From: Polydactylus sextarius
Lineage: Eukaryota > Chordata > Actinopteri > Polynemidae
Assembly: GCA_016801845.1 (NCBI GenBank)
Contig: CM028919.1
Coordinates: 8,200,001-8,264,000, forward strand
DNA length: 64,000 bases
Direction of reading: 5' to 3'
Shown here: one piece after another, positions 10,953 to 22,832 of the stretch
Layout: each line of letters opens with the position of its first letter
How positions within the stretch are numbered: the first letter of the stretch is position 1
Made by a program: the position numbers and the translations under genes
Notes under the pieces: model-generated
Database searches by the model: none
What the model was told of the DNA's origin: nothing
What the model saw: the letters and a program-made list of their open reading frames with translations, nothing else

Positions 10953-13375
10953 CCTATGTCTGACTGCATTTGTGTGTGTGGGCGCACATGCAGTGTTTGT
11001 GGCTTTATCTCTTCACTGTTCCAGTGAGGGCACGGTACTCTCTCCTTTCAACACTTGTAGAGGGGAGGGGGAGTGGAGCTACGCTTGAAATAAAAGCACA
11101 CAAGGCTGCCTTTGGATATTTACTTATCGTTCATTGTTATGTGATGTTTTTTTTGACGATGTTTGTATCCAGTTGTGGCGTTCACTATCATCTTATTCAG
11201 CTGCTCTTTGTGTGTATTTTTCTTCGACTCCTTGTCTCCTCCCTGATGTGACTAATCCACAGCTCCTCGCTATCGAGACCGCCTGTTTGCGCAAGAGATA
11301 AGGCAGAGCTTCTGAGCAGCTGGTTTTACAGACAGGCTGCACGGGACGGTGATAAAGCAGTGTTCATACTAGTGTCACAGTGATGACACTGAGCATCTGG
11401 CTGCACTCTGCCACTCTATCGCCATAGCTTCTAATTTTAGAGCAAGTCTCATTTTGACAGTTGGTGGCGTGAGTCATGACTAAGTTGCATGACGTCTGTG
11501 CTCACCTATCTTTGTCAGTCACTCTCTCTTGTCTGTTTTTCACAATGTCTCTCTCAGCTTGATAGAGTGGAGGGCAAAAGGTCAACGTCACAAGAACATT
11601 CTGTTTCTGTTTATAAGGATTAATTGCTTCTCATGTAGCTTGTAGTAAACACATGAGCTTTGTAGCGTGATAAATCCCTGACTTGGCTCACTTTCCTCCT
11701 GCAGCTTTTATTGTCTAGTGTTGAAACCGTAAGCACCGTTAAATATTATGTAGATTGACACACAGTATATATGTAATTACACATATTCAGTCACTTTGCC
11801 TTCCTCCTCTCTGATCCCAGAGTTTTTATTGACTGTAGTCTCTTATGCAATTTAGACTAACGTAAAAGAATCAAGTTAAGCCAGTGTTTACCAAGTCAAG
11901 CCCTGCTGGCTACCAGCTGTAATACAGATGTATCATGGTGAGCTCATCCACTCTGTGTTTCATTTAAATATTACCTACGTAAATAAAAAAGTGATTACAT
12001 TTTGATTATGTAGCACTTTTCAAGAACAAATGTCATAAAGGGCTTGACTGCAAAAGATTAGAAAAACCATAAAAAGTTAACTTAAATACAACAAAAGACA
12101 ATAAATGAGTACAGGTCTCCATAATATCCAGAGTTTAGGAGCTACAGCTCCAAAAGTTTCTTTTTGTCTTGAGCCTGAAGCAACAAACAGGGAAAATACT
12201 TGATCAGACAACCTTCAAATCCCCACTGGAATCATGTGGTTGCAGTATCTCTTTAATATAGACAGGCGCCCAACAATGTAAGGCTCACAGTTGTTAATAT
12301 GAAGCAGATGTAGTGCTATTATAATGTCATTATCAAAATATCCCCAGGCAAGAGTTAGATACGTCAGACAACAGAGAACTGGTTTTGTCGAGGTTTCTGC
12401 CATTTTTTTTTCTTTTGAAGCAACGGTGAGTAAGAGTGAGCAGTGAGTATACATGCCTGCTGGAGCCTCGTGGAGCTTATGCAACCCCCTGCAATGTTCA
12501 CCGCAAACTGATAAGAGTATAGAATCGCACAGGCTTATCACAATGGCAGCTCTTTAGCTGCTAACTAGGTCAGTGTTTGGACACCACCTCAACAGCCATG
12601 TAAATATGGAATATCTAATCTCAGCCTTTATAAATAATAGCTACATTTTGCCCAGAGGAGCTAGTACACTTTGGTGCATTGTCATGAAAAACTAATCTCA
12701 AGTTGTACTTTAGAGCCTGTGCTCTGAAAATAGAAACAGTATTATCAGGTGTGGTGGAGTCTGCCTTTCGTCTGCAGATGAGCTGCTGGACCACTGTACC
12801 TGCAGTGTTTTCCAGAGGCTCTCATCAAGAGCTTCATAATCCCATTTGGTGCAATTATCTTATCTTAGCTTCTCAATGGCAGAGATAGCATTATCCCCCA
12901 CTAATCGCGCACAATTCAATTGGCTCGCAAGCCAGAGAGAGAGAGACTCCTGCAGCGCAACTGGCCGTTGGTCTCTGCCAGAAAGATTAGAAAAAGTGTG
13001 ACTGAATGATGAATGTGTTTATAGCTTGGAATGTCTGTTGGGAAGCTCCGGGTTGTGTGTATTGGGATCCCGTGCGCACATGCACAGGGAGGCCTCTCTA
13101 ATAAGCATTGTTGGGGACAGAAGCAGACTGTTGTGAAAATATCAGCATCGTTCCGGTGTCTGGTTCTGTCTCACCCTCTTCTCAGTTGACCCTGTTCACT
13201 GTGTTCACTGTCAGTCAGCGTACATCACAGCCAACACAAACTGAAACGCACAACATAAAAAAAAAAAAAAAAAAAAACCCAAACTAATGACTATTTCTAG
13301 CAATATGTTTTGTGATTGAGTTTCACTAGAGAGCACACTAAATGACCTTTGTTTCGTTTCTATTTGTTGTTTCAG

Positions 13376-13492
13376 TATCATCGAAACCAAAGGAACCAGG
13401 GGCCGCTGTGGTGGCGCCTGGCCACAGCTCTGCTCAGCCTTCTGTTTGACAGAGGTTTCATTGCTGGTGGAGGGAGAGCAGGACAGAGGTGA
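13376..13492 (+). CDS. bmf: Bmf, coding exon 3 (exon 4): C-terminal hydrophobic tail
   Basis: Starts after TTTCAG and codes for residues 122-159, stopping at TGA 13490-13492. YHRNQRNQGPLWWRL matches the human C-terminal QQNQNRVWWQIL block, and the following LATALLSLLF (about 136-145) is the hydrophobic segment that in BH3-only proteins helps membrane contact. It ends in a Gly/Arg-rich tail (GGGRAGQR). Joined to the previous exons the protein is 159 residues against 184 in human BMF; the missing length lies mainly between the acidic N-terminus and the DLC motif. No frameshift or premature stop is seen, so the gene looks functional. Teleosts can carry two bmf copies and I cannot say from one copy which this is. 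Confidence 0.95.
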   Translation, partial: YHRNQRNQGPLWWRLATALLSLLFDRGFIAGGGRAGQR

Positions 13493-13777
13493 GGGGGGTC
13501 TTCTCCTCACGTCACTTTTTTTTTCTTCATCTCCATGAGGAAGTGGACTCCTAATGGCACTGTCAAATCTAACACGGGTCTGATTTTGGGGGGAATTAGA
13601 AAGAAGACTAAAGGTCACCGCGGGTCGGAGACAACCAACTTTTATAAAAAGGTCGTGTGTTTTTTTCTTTCCAAGAAGATGCCATGATGCTCCGAGATTC
13701 CTCTACGGGACAATGTTCATATTTTGGTATACATGTGGTGTAGTAGTTTTGTACAGTACATTGTTCTTGTAAAATTT

Positions 13778-13784
13778 TTTGCAC
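13778..13784 (+). promoter_or_regulatory. miR-19 seed match 1
   Basis: TTTGCAC, complementary to miR-19 positions 2-8. It overlaps a GCACTT hexamer, the miR-17/20 seed type. Confidence 0.3.
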
Positions 13785-13995
13785 TTCAACATGTATCCAT
13801 CTTTAATGACCTCCACAGACCCTGGGAATGCCTTATTCAGTGTCTTCTGCCAGAATGAGTATTGAGAAATTTAGACAGGCAAAGATGAGATGGTTAGGAA
13901 ATGTGGTGTGAGGTTTTCTTTTCTGAAGTCTCCCAGGTGACCAGTCAAGTTGATTTACCAGTTTTCCAAAGAGGCAACTTCTCAGAACAAAGCAT

Positions 13996-14002
13996 TTTGC
14001 AC
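13996..14002 (+). promoter_or_regulatory. miR-19 seed match 2
   Basis: TTTGCAC in the bmf 3' UTR. Confidence 0.3.
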
Positions 14003-14883
14003 CCACCTCAATGGAACATTTATCTTTTTTCTTATTTTCTTGTATTTTTCTTTGTATTTTTTTTTCTTTCTCCTCCATTTCCCACGGTATGGTATTAAGT
14101 TTGAACGCGATCCCTCAGTATCAGTCAAAAAATACTGGGAACAAAGGAACGTTTCTGCACATGAGAAAGTTTGCACACCAGAGAACGTAAATCTGAATAT
14201 CTGTTGATATGCACAGGCGCTTGAACAAACAAACACAAATACAAATTCATGAGACATACGAGCAGTAACAAACAAACAAACAACCTTAGATGTAAATAAT
14301 CAAAAGTAGACAATGAAATCAGAATCAAATTTTTGAGGTTTTCGCACATTTATTTGAACAAATCACTTTAATTCAAATCCATTTTGCCATGAACTAGTTT
14401 GGACTATACAAGCATCATTTTATGTTGTCATTTTTAACAATCAGACGCTGATTCAGCTGTTTGTAACTGCAGTGTAGTGCAGTTTTCATCTTGCCGGTTA
14501 ATCTAATACGCATCACTTACAGCTACCTGCAATCAGACATTCAGCTCACTGAATAGATATTTAGATTGGAGTTATGGTGTGCTGACTTTCACATAATACT
14601 TTTGAAGGTCTAGCACTGTGCACTAAATTACAGCATTAGAGTCAATATTAGTTTCTCAGTGACAATGTTCTTTCCAGAAATAACACGATGAAGCTGTTCA
14701 GATGAGTCTGCCATTATGACATTTGTTATTAATTTCACCAGTTACTCATTTTTTGTTTTTTATTTCACTTTGTTCCCGATGTAACTCTCTGATACCAGAT
14801 TTCCCGTAGTTTTAGTTGTGTTCGTTTCATGTGATTGTTTTCAGACCTCCATGCCCTTGAAGTGGAGCTGTGGATCCACTGTT

Positions 14884-14890
14884 TTTGCAC
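14884..14890 (+). promoter_or_regulatory. miR-19 seed match 3
   Basis: TTTGCAC in the bmf 3' UTR. Confidence 0.3.
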
Positions 14891-15464
14891 TAGACATATA
14901 CACCCTTCAAGAGTTCAGATTGCTACCGAGCTAAACTCTGTCTTGTATGAAGGTTTTCAGTTATGACTCGTTTTTCTCTCTTCCGCAACATTTCAGACTC
15001 ATGTACTTATTCACATGTCCAAGACAAATAATCAATCTTGAGACCTGACTGAACCCAGGTCTGGAATCTGGATTAGAAGTGGGTTCTGGAAATTTCATAT
15101 TACCAGTGTTTCAGGATACAATAGAGTTACATACAATAGAGCCACGTGCCTCGATTGAAATAAGTCTCGTTTTGCTTTTCACAGCCCGTGTGTGCTCTGA
15201 ACATCAGACAATACTCCATAATCAATCTGTGAAACAGGATCTTCTCCTCTCAGGCTTCCTTTACGGAGTTTTACATCATATGATATTCTGTTTGGTGATC
15301 TCTGTATTGTCTTCGGTGCTCAACTCCAGATACGAGACATTTTTAGCATGTGTAACCACCACTGACTCAGCAGACAAACAGTCTCTGAAATGAAACAATG
15401 GTGAAAAGACTGTAATTATTGTTGAAATATGAATATGTTTAAAGACACTGTTGAAGATGCTGTT

Positions 15465-15600
<136 letters not shown>

Positions 15601-15878
15601 CATTGCTGAACCCAGGCCAATGTTTGGACCCAAGGAGCAGTACATATCAGGGGTCTGTAATTACTTGCTCCTTACAATGTGTCAAGTTTATCACTGCATA
15701 ATTAGGGTTTCCTCTCATTTTCTTAAAGATGTCTCAGGGACAGACTTCGTGGGCTACTGGTAACCTTGAGAATCTGTTACATGGTTAGAAGAAGAGCAGT
15801 GTTTTTCAAAACCCTTTTTATTTATGACGAAACCTCCCGAGGTATCTGTCAGCTCTCGTTTTCATTTTGGTTAAAAAG

Positions 15879-15906
15879 AACAACAACAACAACAACAACA
15901 ACAACA
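15879..15906. repeat. (AAC)n microsatellite
   Basis: About nine AAC units in the bmf 3' UTR. Confidence 0.9.
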
Positions 15907-17754
15907 AAAAAACATTTCCTCTCGACCAATTTGACAGCACACACATAATGGTACAGTTCCACTGAGGAGTCTGAGGGTGACTTGTTGACTGTGGTGGTGA
16001 CGGGGGGGCTACTGAGCATGTAGTAAAAAAAAAGGGCGCGAGAGGTGCACTGAATGTGGTCGTGGTTATAGTTTCCTGCGGATCCTGAACGCTGAGCCAG
16101 TCCCCGTAGTACCCCGTCTCACCACTGGCTCTTGACTTCCTCTTTGTGCTGCTCCTTCATTTTTATGGGTATTATTCATCGGTTCATTTTCTTTGTAATT
16201 TATTTTTGTTTTTCCTTTCTTATTTATTGTTTGTATATTTGCCCAATTTCTACTGTATACACGTGTGTGTGCAATTATTTCTTATTTTCCTTTTTTTTGC
16301 TGTTTTGCTCTCAGACTTGTATATTTTTCAGACTCTGAGCAGAGCAGGTTGACCTGCAATGTGCCTGACATTGCTCAATTTGATAATGAGCCGGCTATCT
16401 GTGTTTTTTTTTTTTTTTAGTATTACTCATCCCTTATATGTGTAAAAGGAGGACTGTAAAAACCTTCCATGAAGACCCGAGTGGATGTTTGATACTGAAA
16501 AAAAAAAAAAAAAAGAAAAAAGATTGCAGGTTTATTTTATTTTAAAGGTTGCGATTTTCCAGGGATGGGCCCCGACCAATTCAGACCTTTTTCATTACCT
16601 TCCACCACTTAATTCACCAGTCATCCCAGTCAGACTCACGATATGCGGTTTTGGGAAAGCAGTACCTTCAGTACCTTTGTTGGACAGAACATGAACCTGT
16701 CCCTTATAATTAATGAGTCATCACCCCTCCCACCCACTGATAATGATACAGATGTCATTAGCAGTGCGTAACACAACACGCCTTCATACTCTTCTCAAGT
16801 TACAGGGCGTTAGGTTATGGGTTCAATTCTTTAATCTTGATCATTGTGTTGTAATCAACATGCACTGGAAAGTACTTTGTATCTGGAGATCCCATGGGTC
16901 CCTTATCTGTTGTGTGTTAATGTATAGTATACACTCTGGAGTTGTTTTTTGTTTTGGGCTAATCTTGCCACATGTCAGTTGTATATCTGTGCATTGACCA
17001 AGTAGGTTCTGGAGTAGCTGATCTATTTGATCTAATGGAAAGGGATACAAGCCACCATGGTGCCCTGTATAATTTTGTTTAGAATGAGGTTCCCAATGCT
17101 ACACTCATCAACATTATATGTGAGTGTGGACAATCCCTAGAGTGGGAGATGTATTTTATGGAAACCGCAGTGTCTTGAATTTTGTAGTCCACTTTATATA
17201 AATTTGAAGTTTTTTTGAGGAAGGTTTTTGATTTTGAAAAAAAAAAAAAAAGAATTTTTTTAACGGTAACGTTTCTTCTTCATGGTCTTTCTTAACTTTT
17301 TTAAAATGTATTTTCTTAAGAGAGAGAGAAAATAAGGGTCTGCTTTTATAAGGACGCTTCATTCTTGTAAAAATAATTTTTAATACGAGTAGGATCCTTT
17401 TGAAGTCCATGAGATCAAGGGCATTTTTTGTTTTGTTTTGTTTTGTTTGTTTGTTTTTTTTTTTTTTTACAAAAAAAAAAAAATGAACTTGCAACATTCC
17501 TTGCACATGTCATCGTGGTGTATAAACAAAAGCCAAGGAAACCGAAATATTTCATGGTTGTAGTTCATTTGGCTCGGAGGCGTATGGCTATTTAATATCT
17601 GCCCTTCTTTACCGAACAGATAAAGTGTAAATGTTTTGTTGTTTTCTAAAAAAAAAAAAAAAAAAACCCTGGAATATGCCTTTAACTGCTCAGTTTCAAC
17701 CAAGTCTTGATGATCACACACTCTCTGTATACCAAGAAATGAGACCCAGCGAAA

Positions 17755-17762
17755 ATGTAGCA
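17755..17762 (+). promoter_or_regulatory. miR-221/222 8-mer site
   Basis: ATGTAGCA is the full complement of the miR-221/222 seed plus the A opposite position 1. It sits about 200 nt from the poly(A) signal, a favourable place in a long 3' UTR. Mammalian BMF is a reported miR-221 target, so this may be a conserved site. Confidence 0.5.
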
Positions 17763-17880
17763 TTTTTGTAAACATTGACTGTGTGTTTTCGAGACTCTAC
17801 TGTGCACTCATTTTTTTTGTGTTTATATATATTTTTTGGATGCTGATATAATATGGAAGTAAAGGACAATTTGTTATGTA

Positions 17881-17888
17881 GTGCAATA
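17881..17888 (+). promoter_or_regulatory. miR-25/32/92 8-mer site
   Basis: GTGCAATA is the full 8-mer match for the miR-25/32/92/363 family. It lies 77 nt before the poly(A) signal and next to a Pumilio-type TGTACATA at 17892-17899. Confidence 0.4.
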
Positions 17889-17957
17889 TGCTGTACATAT
17901 GGATATGAGCTTCGCTCTTTTTTTCTGGATTTCTTGTTGTTTATTGGTACTTTTTTC

Positions 17958-17963
17958 AATAAA
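17958..17963 (+). terminator. bmf: bmf poly(A) signal
   Basis: Canonical AATAAA. A TG/T-rich stretch follows at about 17990-18004 as a possible downstream element, which puts cleavage near 17975-17985. Confidence 0.75.
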
Positions 17964-18522
17964 ATTTTATTGAAGGTGTCAAGCTGAATCATGTTTTATG
18001 TGTGGATGAGAGTATTAAATGCAACCAAGCACAGCTGGTTTTACAGGACCACGTACTGTAAAGTACACCAGCTCTTCTTAAGGATAACTCAGGATAACGG
18101 TTTTCCTTAACAGCGTGCGACACCACAAAAGAGAAATCCCAGCTCAGTGTAAACATACATAAATCAGTTTATAACAAGTTCAGTTTTTCACACCTGAAAA
18201 CATTTGTTTCTGTTTTTCTCTTCCCCAAAATCAGCCTGAATGTAGAAAGTAGTGTGCAAACAATGGCTATAGAAAAAGGACTGAATCCCCTCCTTCGCTC
18301 TGCTCCCACTCCACTGAGCCTAAGCTTTTCTTTCAAGGAGATTCACTATTGTGAAAGTAAGCCACTGATGGATTAGCCAAGTGTCTGAGGCTAGCCAGGC
18401 ATTTGAATCCGGCCAGGCGTTTGGCAGAAACTGTGCCCATCACATCCCTCCCGCTGCTAGGTCATTAATTTAGTGGGACTAGTGGGGCTTCCAAAACTTT
18501 AATAACTGCTGTCTGCGTACCA

Positions 18523-18563
18523 TACACACACACACACACAGCCACACACACACACACACACAC
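18523..18563. repeat. (CA)n microsatellite
   Basis: CA array split by a GCC interruption at about 18541. Confidence 0.9.
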
Positions 18564-19076
18564 GCAAAAGCAAGTGTTGCATGGCATCTGAACGAGTTTA
18601 TGTACAGAACGAATGAGAGGAATTACCTCACACTACATTACTGTCACTTCCTAAAAGGTTAAGGCCAACGCTCCTGAGCCTGCAGATTAGTTACACAGCA
18701 GCATGGATGCCCTCAGGATATGGGGGTGATTGATTATTCTTGACACATACTAACGTGATTTAGAGTGTATTGCCTGTCTGTATGTGGTAAATAAAAATCA
18801 CAGAGTTTTAAAAACTTTGTGTTGAACATGCGTTTTAGTACCAAATGTTTACGCGCCTCCTCTAACAGAGCACTTACAAACACACCCAAGATTTTGTTGC
18901 TCCTCTGACTAGACGACTTATAGTCCGTTCCCCCAGGGCTGACGCGTGGCACTTCTATTGTCACACAACTCAGGTACAGTTTCACACTTCACTGACACCC
19001 GACTCACCTGTTTGGCCACTTGTAGCAAAAAGAACTCCCTTGTCTGTGCCTCCCTCTCCCCACCCTACCCCTCACA

Positions 19077-19079
<3 letters not shown>

Positions 19080-19135
<56 letters not shown>

Positions 19136-19138
19136 ACA
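19080..19138. repeat. (CA)n microsatellite
   Basis: About 25 uninterrupted CA units, then TACACACA. Confidence 0.95.
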
Positions 19139-19429
19139 ATGACAGAATGTGTCAGAGGATGTGGTTGAAACAGAACAACAGCTCCTGCTTCTGTCAAACT
19201 TAGTGTAGCGTATTCAACTGTTCAGCACCCCCTCTTCCACTTAATCCTGTGTCTTAGGTGTTTTTAGTGTAGGAATTTCAAGCCTTAATACGAGCTAATT
19301 AACTGTGCTATTTGTACAACTGTCAAAACATATAAAGATCATATGACCGGAGGCCTTGGTGTCATATCTGCAGAGGAGGAGGGGGGGGGCCCTCGTGTTT
19401 TTGAGATATTATTCTAATTTTTAAGCCAA

Positions 19430-19770
19430 AGGCAACGGCGTGCCAAGGATGTCCTCCTGTCTCCATGGCTGTTTACCTCAGCTTCAGGGCTCCTATGGTC
19501 CTCTTGGTCTCAGCTCAGCACTTTCACGGGGAGAGCATTGGCTTACTCTGGCCCAAACAATGGCTCCTCTGTTCCCTACGTCTCGGCCGCTTGCTGAAAG
19601 AGACACCCATTAGAGAAGCGTCTATCTCTGGGGTCAGGCCCAAGGGTCACGCACAAGTACAGCTCTTGTTTATGTCTGCAAAGCCAATCAAAACACTGCA
19701 GCCCACTTCATTAACTCCTACTCGCCTGGCTCGCTGGCAGACTGGAAGTGGAGAGTTTGTGCCCTAAACT
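19430..19770. other. candidate conserved non-coding block
   Basis: Non-repetitive, balanced composition, with SOX-type AACAATGG (19556-19563), a CCAAT box near 19684 and two GGGTCA half sites (19631 and 19644). It is open for 100 codons on the + strand (19465-19767), but the product resembles nothing I know and there are no splice or promoter cues. Conservation is only inferred. Confidence 0.25.
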
Positions 19771-21415
19771 AGAGCCACAGGGTGCGACAAATTCAACCAA
19801 CGCTTCAATTTGTCCTTCTTACGCTGAGCTAAAGTGGCACTAAGTTAATAAAGAAGCAGTGTGAGGGAGAATTACGGCAAATGAGCGCTGATGGGTAATT
19901 CAGCACCTGCTCCACGCCACCAGGCGCAGACCCCCCACCCTCTCAGTCCCTAGATGCCTTCGAGAAACACCTCACTCTCCGACACATGCAGGCGATTTAC
20001 TAAATTATCACCTGTGAGCTCACCCTTTTAATTGAGGTATGATTTAATGTAGGTATGAATTGAGAAAAAGAACTGAAGTTGAGGCAGTGAAAAGACATTA
20101 ACGAGTCGGTTGACGGCTGTAGTGTGCGAGCGGCAAAATGGAAAAGGCTCCACAGAAAAAGTTATAACTGAATGAATTGTTCTCATCTGCCGTTACATCA
20201 TTGAGGAAGCTTGGTTATGAGTCACATCCCACAGCACGTCTCCATCCTTAGCTGGTGAACATATCACCGTTACTGACCAAAATAAAAGTGAGTTTTTAGT
20301 GAAATGTCTTCACAGTTCCTGGGAAGATTGTGCTGAATTGTGAACTGTAAAACCTTTGGTAATCAACTGACTTTATGCATATCAAGACACTTTGCATTAA
20401 GCTCAAATCAACAAGTAGCACACTAACACGCTAAACTAACACTTTACCTGCTAAAATCACAGATGACATCTGCAGTCTGTGAGCCACCGATGCTCCCACC
20501 TCCCAAAATTCCCACCAACCCCTTCTCTTTTAAATCTGACAGCACCGAAACGCTGCAGGCAGCTGTGACTGAGTTAAACCAAGAACCAACTGTGGAAAAA
20601 TGCATAGTTTTTTAAACTTTTGTCTTTAAACAGCTGACTTCAGTGACTTAGCTTTTTTTGTGAGACTCTGTACCGGCACTAAATCCTACTAGCTTCAGTC
20701 GAAGCGGAGGAACGTCACCACCTCAGATACATTTGAACACTTTCCATTCTTCCCTTTCCACTCTTTGCACACATCTGGTGCTCAGGCGGGCAAGTTGTCA
20801 TGGGAATAAGCAGCTAAGCCAACAGTGTTGCATGTCACTGTGTGCGCGGAGTGGAGGGAGGGTGATCAGGGTTCAGCTGGGCATGCTGTGGGCGCAGCAA
20901 CTCCCCTCCCCACTCCCTCCACCCGTTGCTGTGCTGTGACTGAACACAGCTGACCTCCTCTGGCAAAGAACCCCTCCCCACCAACACCCCTCCAACCACC
21001 ACCACCACCACCTCCTCCTCTGGCTTACGCTTACTCTGCTCAGCCACCCTGTCACAGCTGGGAGGAGAGCGTGCAGAAACCGATCTGTTAACACTTGGTA
21101 GCTGATAATTAAATAAACAATCCTGTTTTTTTTTTTTGTTTTGTTTTGTTTTCTTTGCTATTTCAACTGGGTCATTTTCTCGCTTTTTAAAAACTTCCCT
21201 GCTCATGTGCTATTTTTTTTTCCTTTTTTTTTTTCTCCTCCTGTAACTTCTGCTTTAATCCGTTGTGCCGGACCCGCTCTTTTCTTTACTTTCTCTGTTA
21301 AAGGAGAGGTTGGGCAATCACTACACAGCACTGTGAGTTCCCTTTGTTTACCAAGAGCAACCCAGCAGAGCGCAGTGCTTTGTTGAGCAGCAGTCACTCC
21401 CGGCCTTACAGCTGT

Positions 21416-21483
<68 letters not shown>

Positions 21484-22140
21484 ACAGAAATCTCTGACTC
21501 ACAAACACTAGCAGTATCCTGTGGTCAAAGGGGAGGGATTTAAATCCTTGGAGCACAGCACATGAACCTGCTGAACTTGTCTTCTCCATCTCCTGCTGGC
21601 CATTGTTCTCCCCTCTACGTTTTCCAGCTTTATCACTTTTTCAAAAAAAAAATCTTCATACTTATTCACCACCATTTGGACCCAATTAAAAGATACACCC
21701 CGTAAGCCTGCACGCAGCAGGCAGCTGTCTCTCCCCATGTGTGAAAATCAGCTACATGCCAAGTGCATGTAACTGAAAGACACAGGCACGGCCTAATTAT
21801 GATGGGGGGATGTCACTCAATAGACAGTACATAAACAAACGGGGTCATTGTTGGGAGCTAATTGGCAGGAAAAAGGTTCCTGTAGCAAGATAAAATAAGA
21901 AGTCACTGTGATTTCCTGAGGACACAGTAGTAGCCCTCTGTGCTGGTATGGCCTGAGGTGTGCAGTAATGAGAGAAGAGCTCGCCTCATGCCCAGTTTCC
22001 AGACACAGTGTCTTCACAAGCGAGCAGCACACACATAAAGCTGGATAAAGCCTCCAAGCTACAGAACCGGGCCAGTTCAGTGTGTGTGTGTTTTTACCCA
22101 GCAGGTTGGCAGTGAGCCAGAGACGTCAGGCAGGCAGCCT
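19771..22140. other. intergenic DNA
   Basis: No gene recognised. It includes a C-rich stretch at 20940-21020 with CCA/ACC repeats, T-rich tracts at 21127-21235 and a CA/GA array. Near 20410-20450 the phrase acacgctaaactaacac resembles part of the repeat described at 47740, but it is too short to call. Confidence 0.5.
21417..21483. repeat. (CA)n(GA)n compound microsatellite
   Basis: CA to about 21466, then GA to 21483. Confidence 0.95.
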
Positions 22141-22548
22141 GTCTTGTTAGCACACCTCACCTTGATAACAGGAGTGTGGAGAGAGGGATGAGGCCGAGGA
22201 AGAAAAACAACCAGCACACCAGGGGTGCGGCTCTGGGACAATTGTGTGCGAGTGTGTGTGTTTAGGTTTCAGTGCGTGTGTCGGCTCACGCAACGGACCT
22301 CCTCCAAACAGTAACAACTGCAAAAACATTGGGTAGAGTGTTAAACTCAGAGCAGTTTTTCCGAGCTCACATTTCACAACAGAGCACCAGGTCCTCCCTC
22401 CCTCCCGTCTCTCTCTCTCTCTGACTTTTTTTTCCTCTTCTGGCCTCCCATCCCCCACCTCCTGGGTACTCTTTCCCTCCTTTTTTCTCGCGTATCGGCC
22501 GTGTTTTTTTCCTGCACCCTTTTGTTATCTGTATATCTATCGCATACA

Positions 22549-22551
<3 letters not shown>

Positions 22552-22594
<43 letters not shown>
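22552..22594. repeat. (CA)n microsatellite
   Basis: About 21 CA units. Confidence 0.95.
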
Positions 22595-22597
<3 letters not shown>

Positions 22598-22800
22598 CTC
22601 CTCAACCTCAACCCAACCCCCATCCCCTCACCCCCTCCTCCATCCTTTCCTCCTGCTCTTCCTGGTTGTTGTTGCTGACTGACAGTACTGATTTACACCA
22701 GGTCTGGCAGGCTGCCAGCTCATCTCAAACAATTGCATGAGATTCAGGGTCGGCCGGTGGAGCCAAGTTTGGATGGCAATAAACAAAGTCATAGATTGGC

Positions 22801-22832
22801 TCCTCTTCTCCTCTCCTCTCCTCTCCTCTCCT
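22801..22832. repeat. (CTCTC)n pentanucleotide repeat
   Basis: About five to six copies of a CTCTC-type unit. Confidence 0.8.

Larger units (their letters stand above)
8193..13375 (+). other. bmf: bmf intron 3
   Basis: 5.2-kb phase-0 intron from GTGAGG to TTGTTTCAG. It holds a C run at about 8927-8940, a CT array, two CA/TG arrays and a 19-base A run at about 13258-13277. The stretch 12003-12090 resembles a fish repeat I have seen around phrases like agcacttttcaag, but I cannot name it. No nested gene was recognised. Confidence 0.8.
17986..19430. other. intergenic DNA downstream of bmf
   Basis: No exon was recognised. It contains two CA arrays (18523-18563, 19080-19138) and a G run near 19382. 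Confidence 0.6.

Noticed and set aside
13211..13618. 135-codon minus-strand open frame
   Set aside because: It is antisense to the last coding exon of bmf; the + strand explains the conservation and has the splice acceptor and stop.
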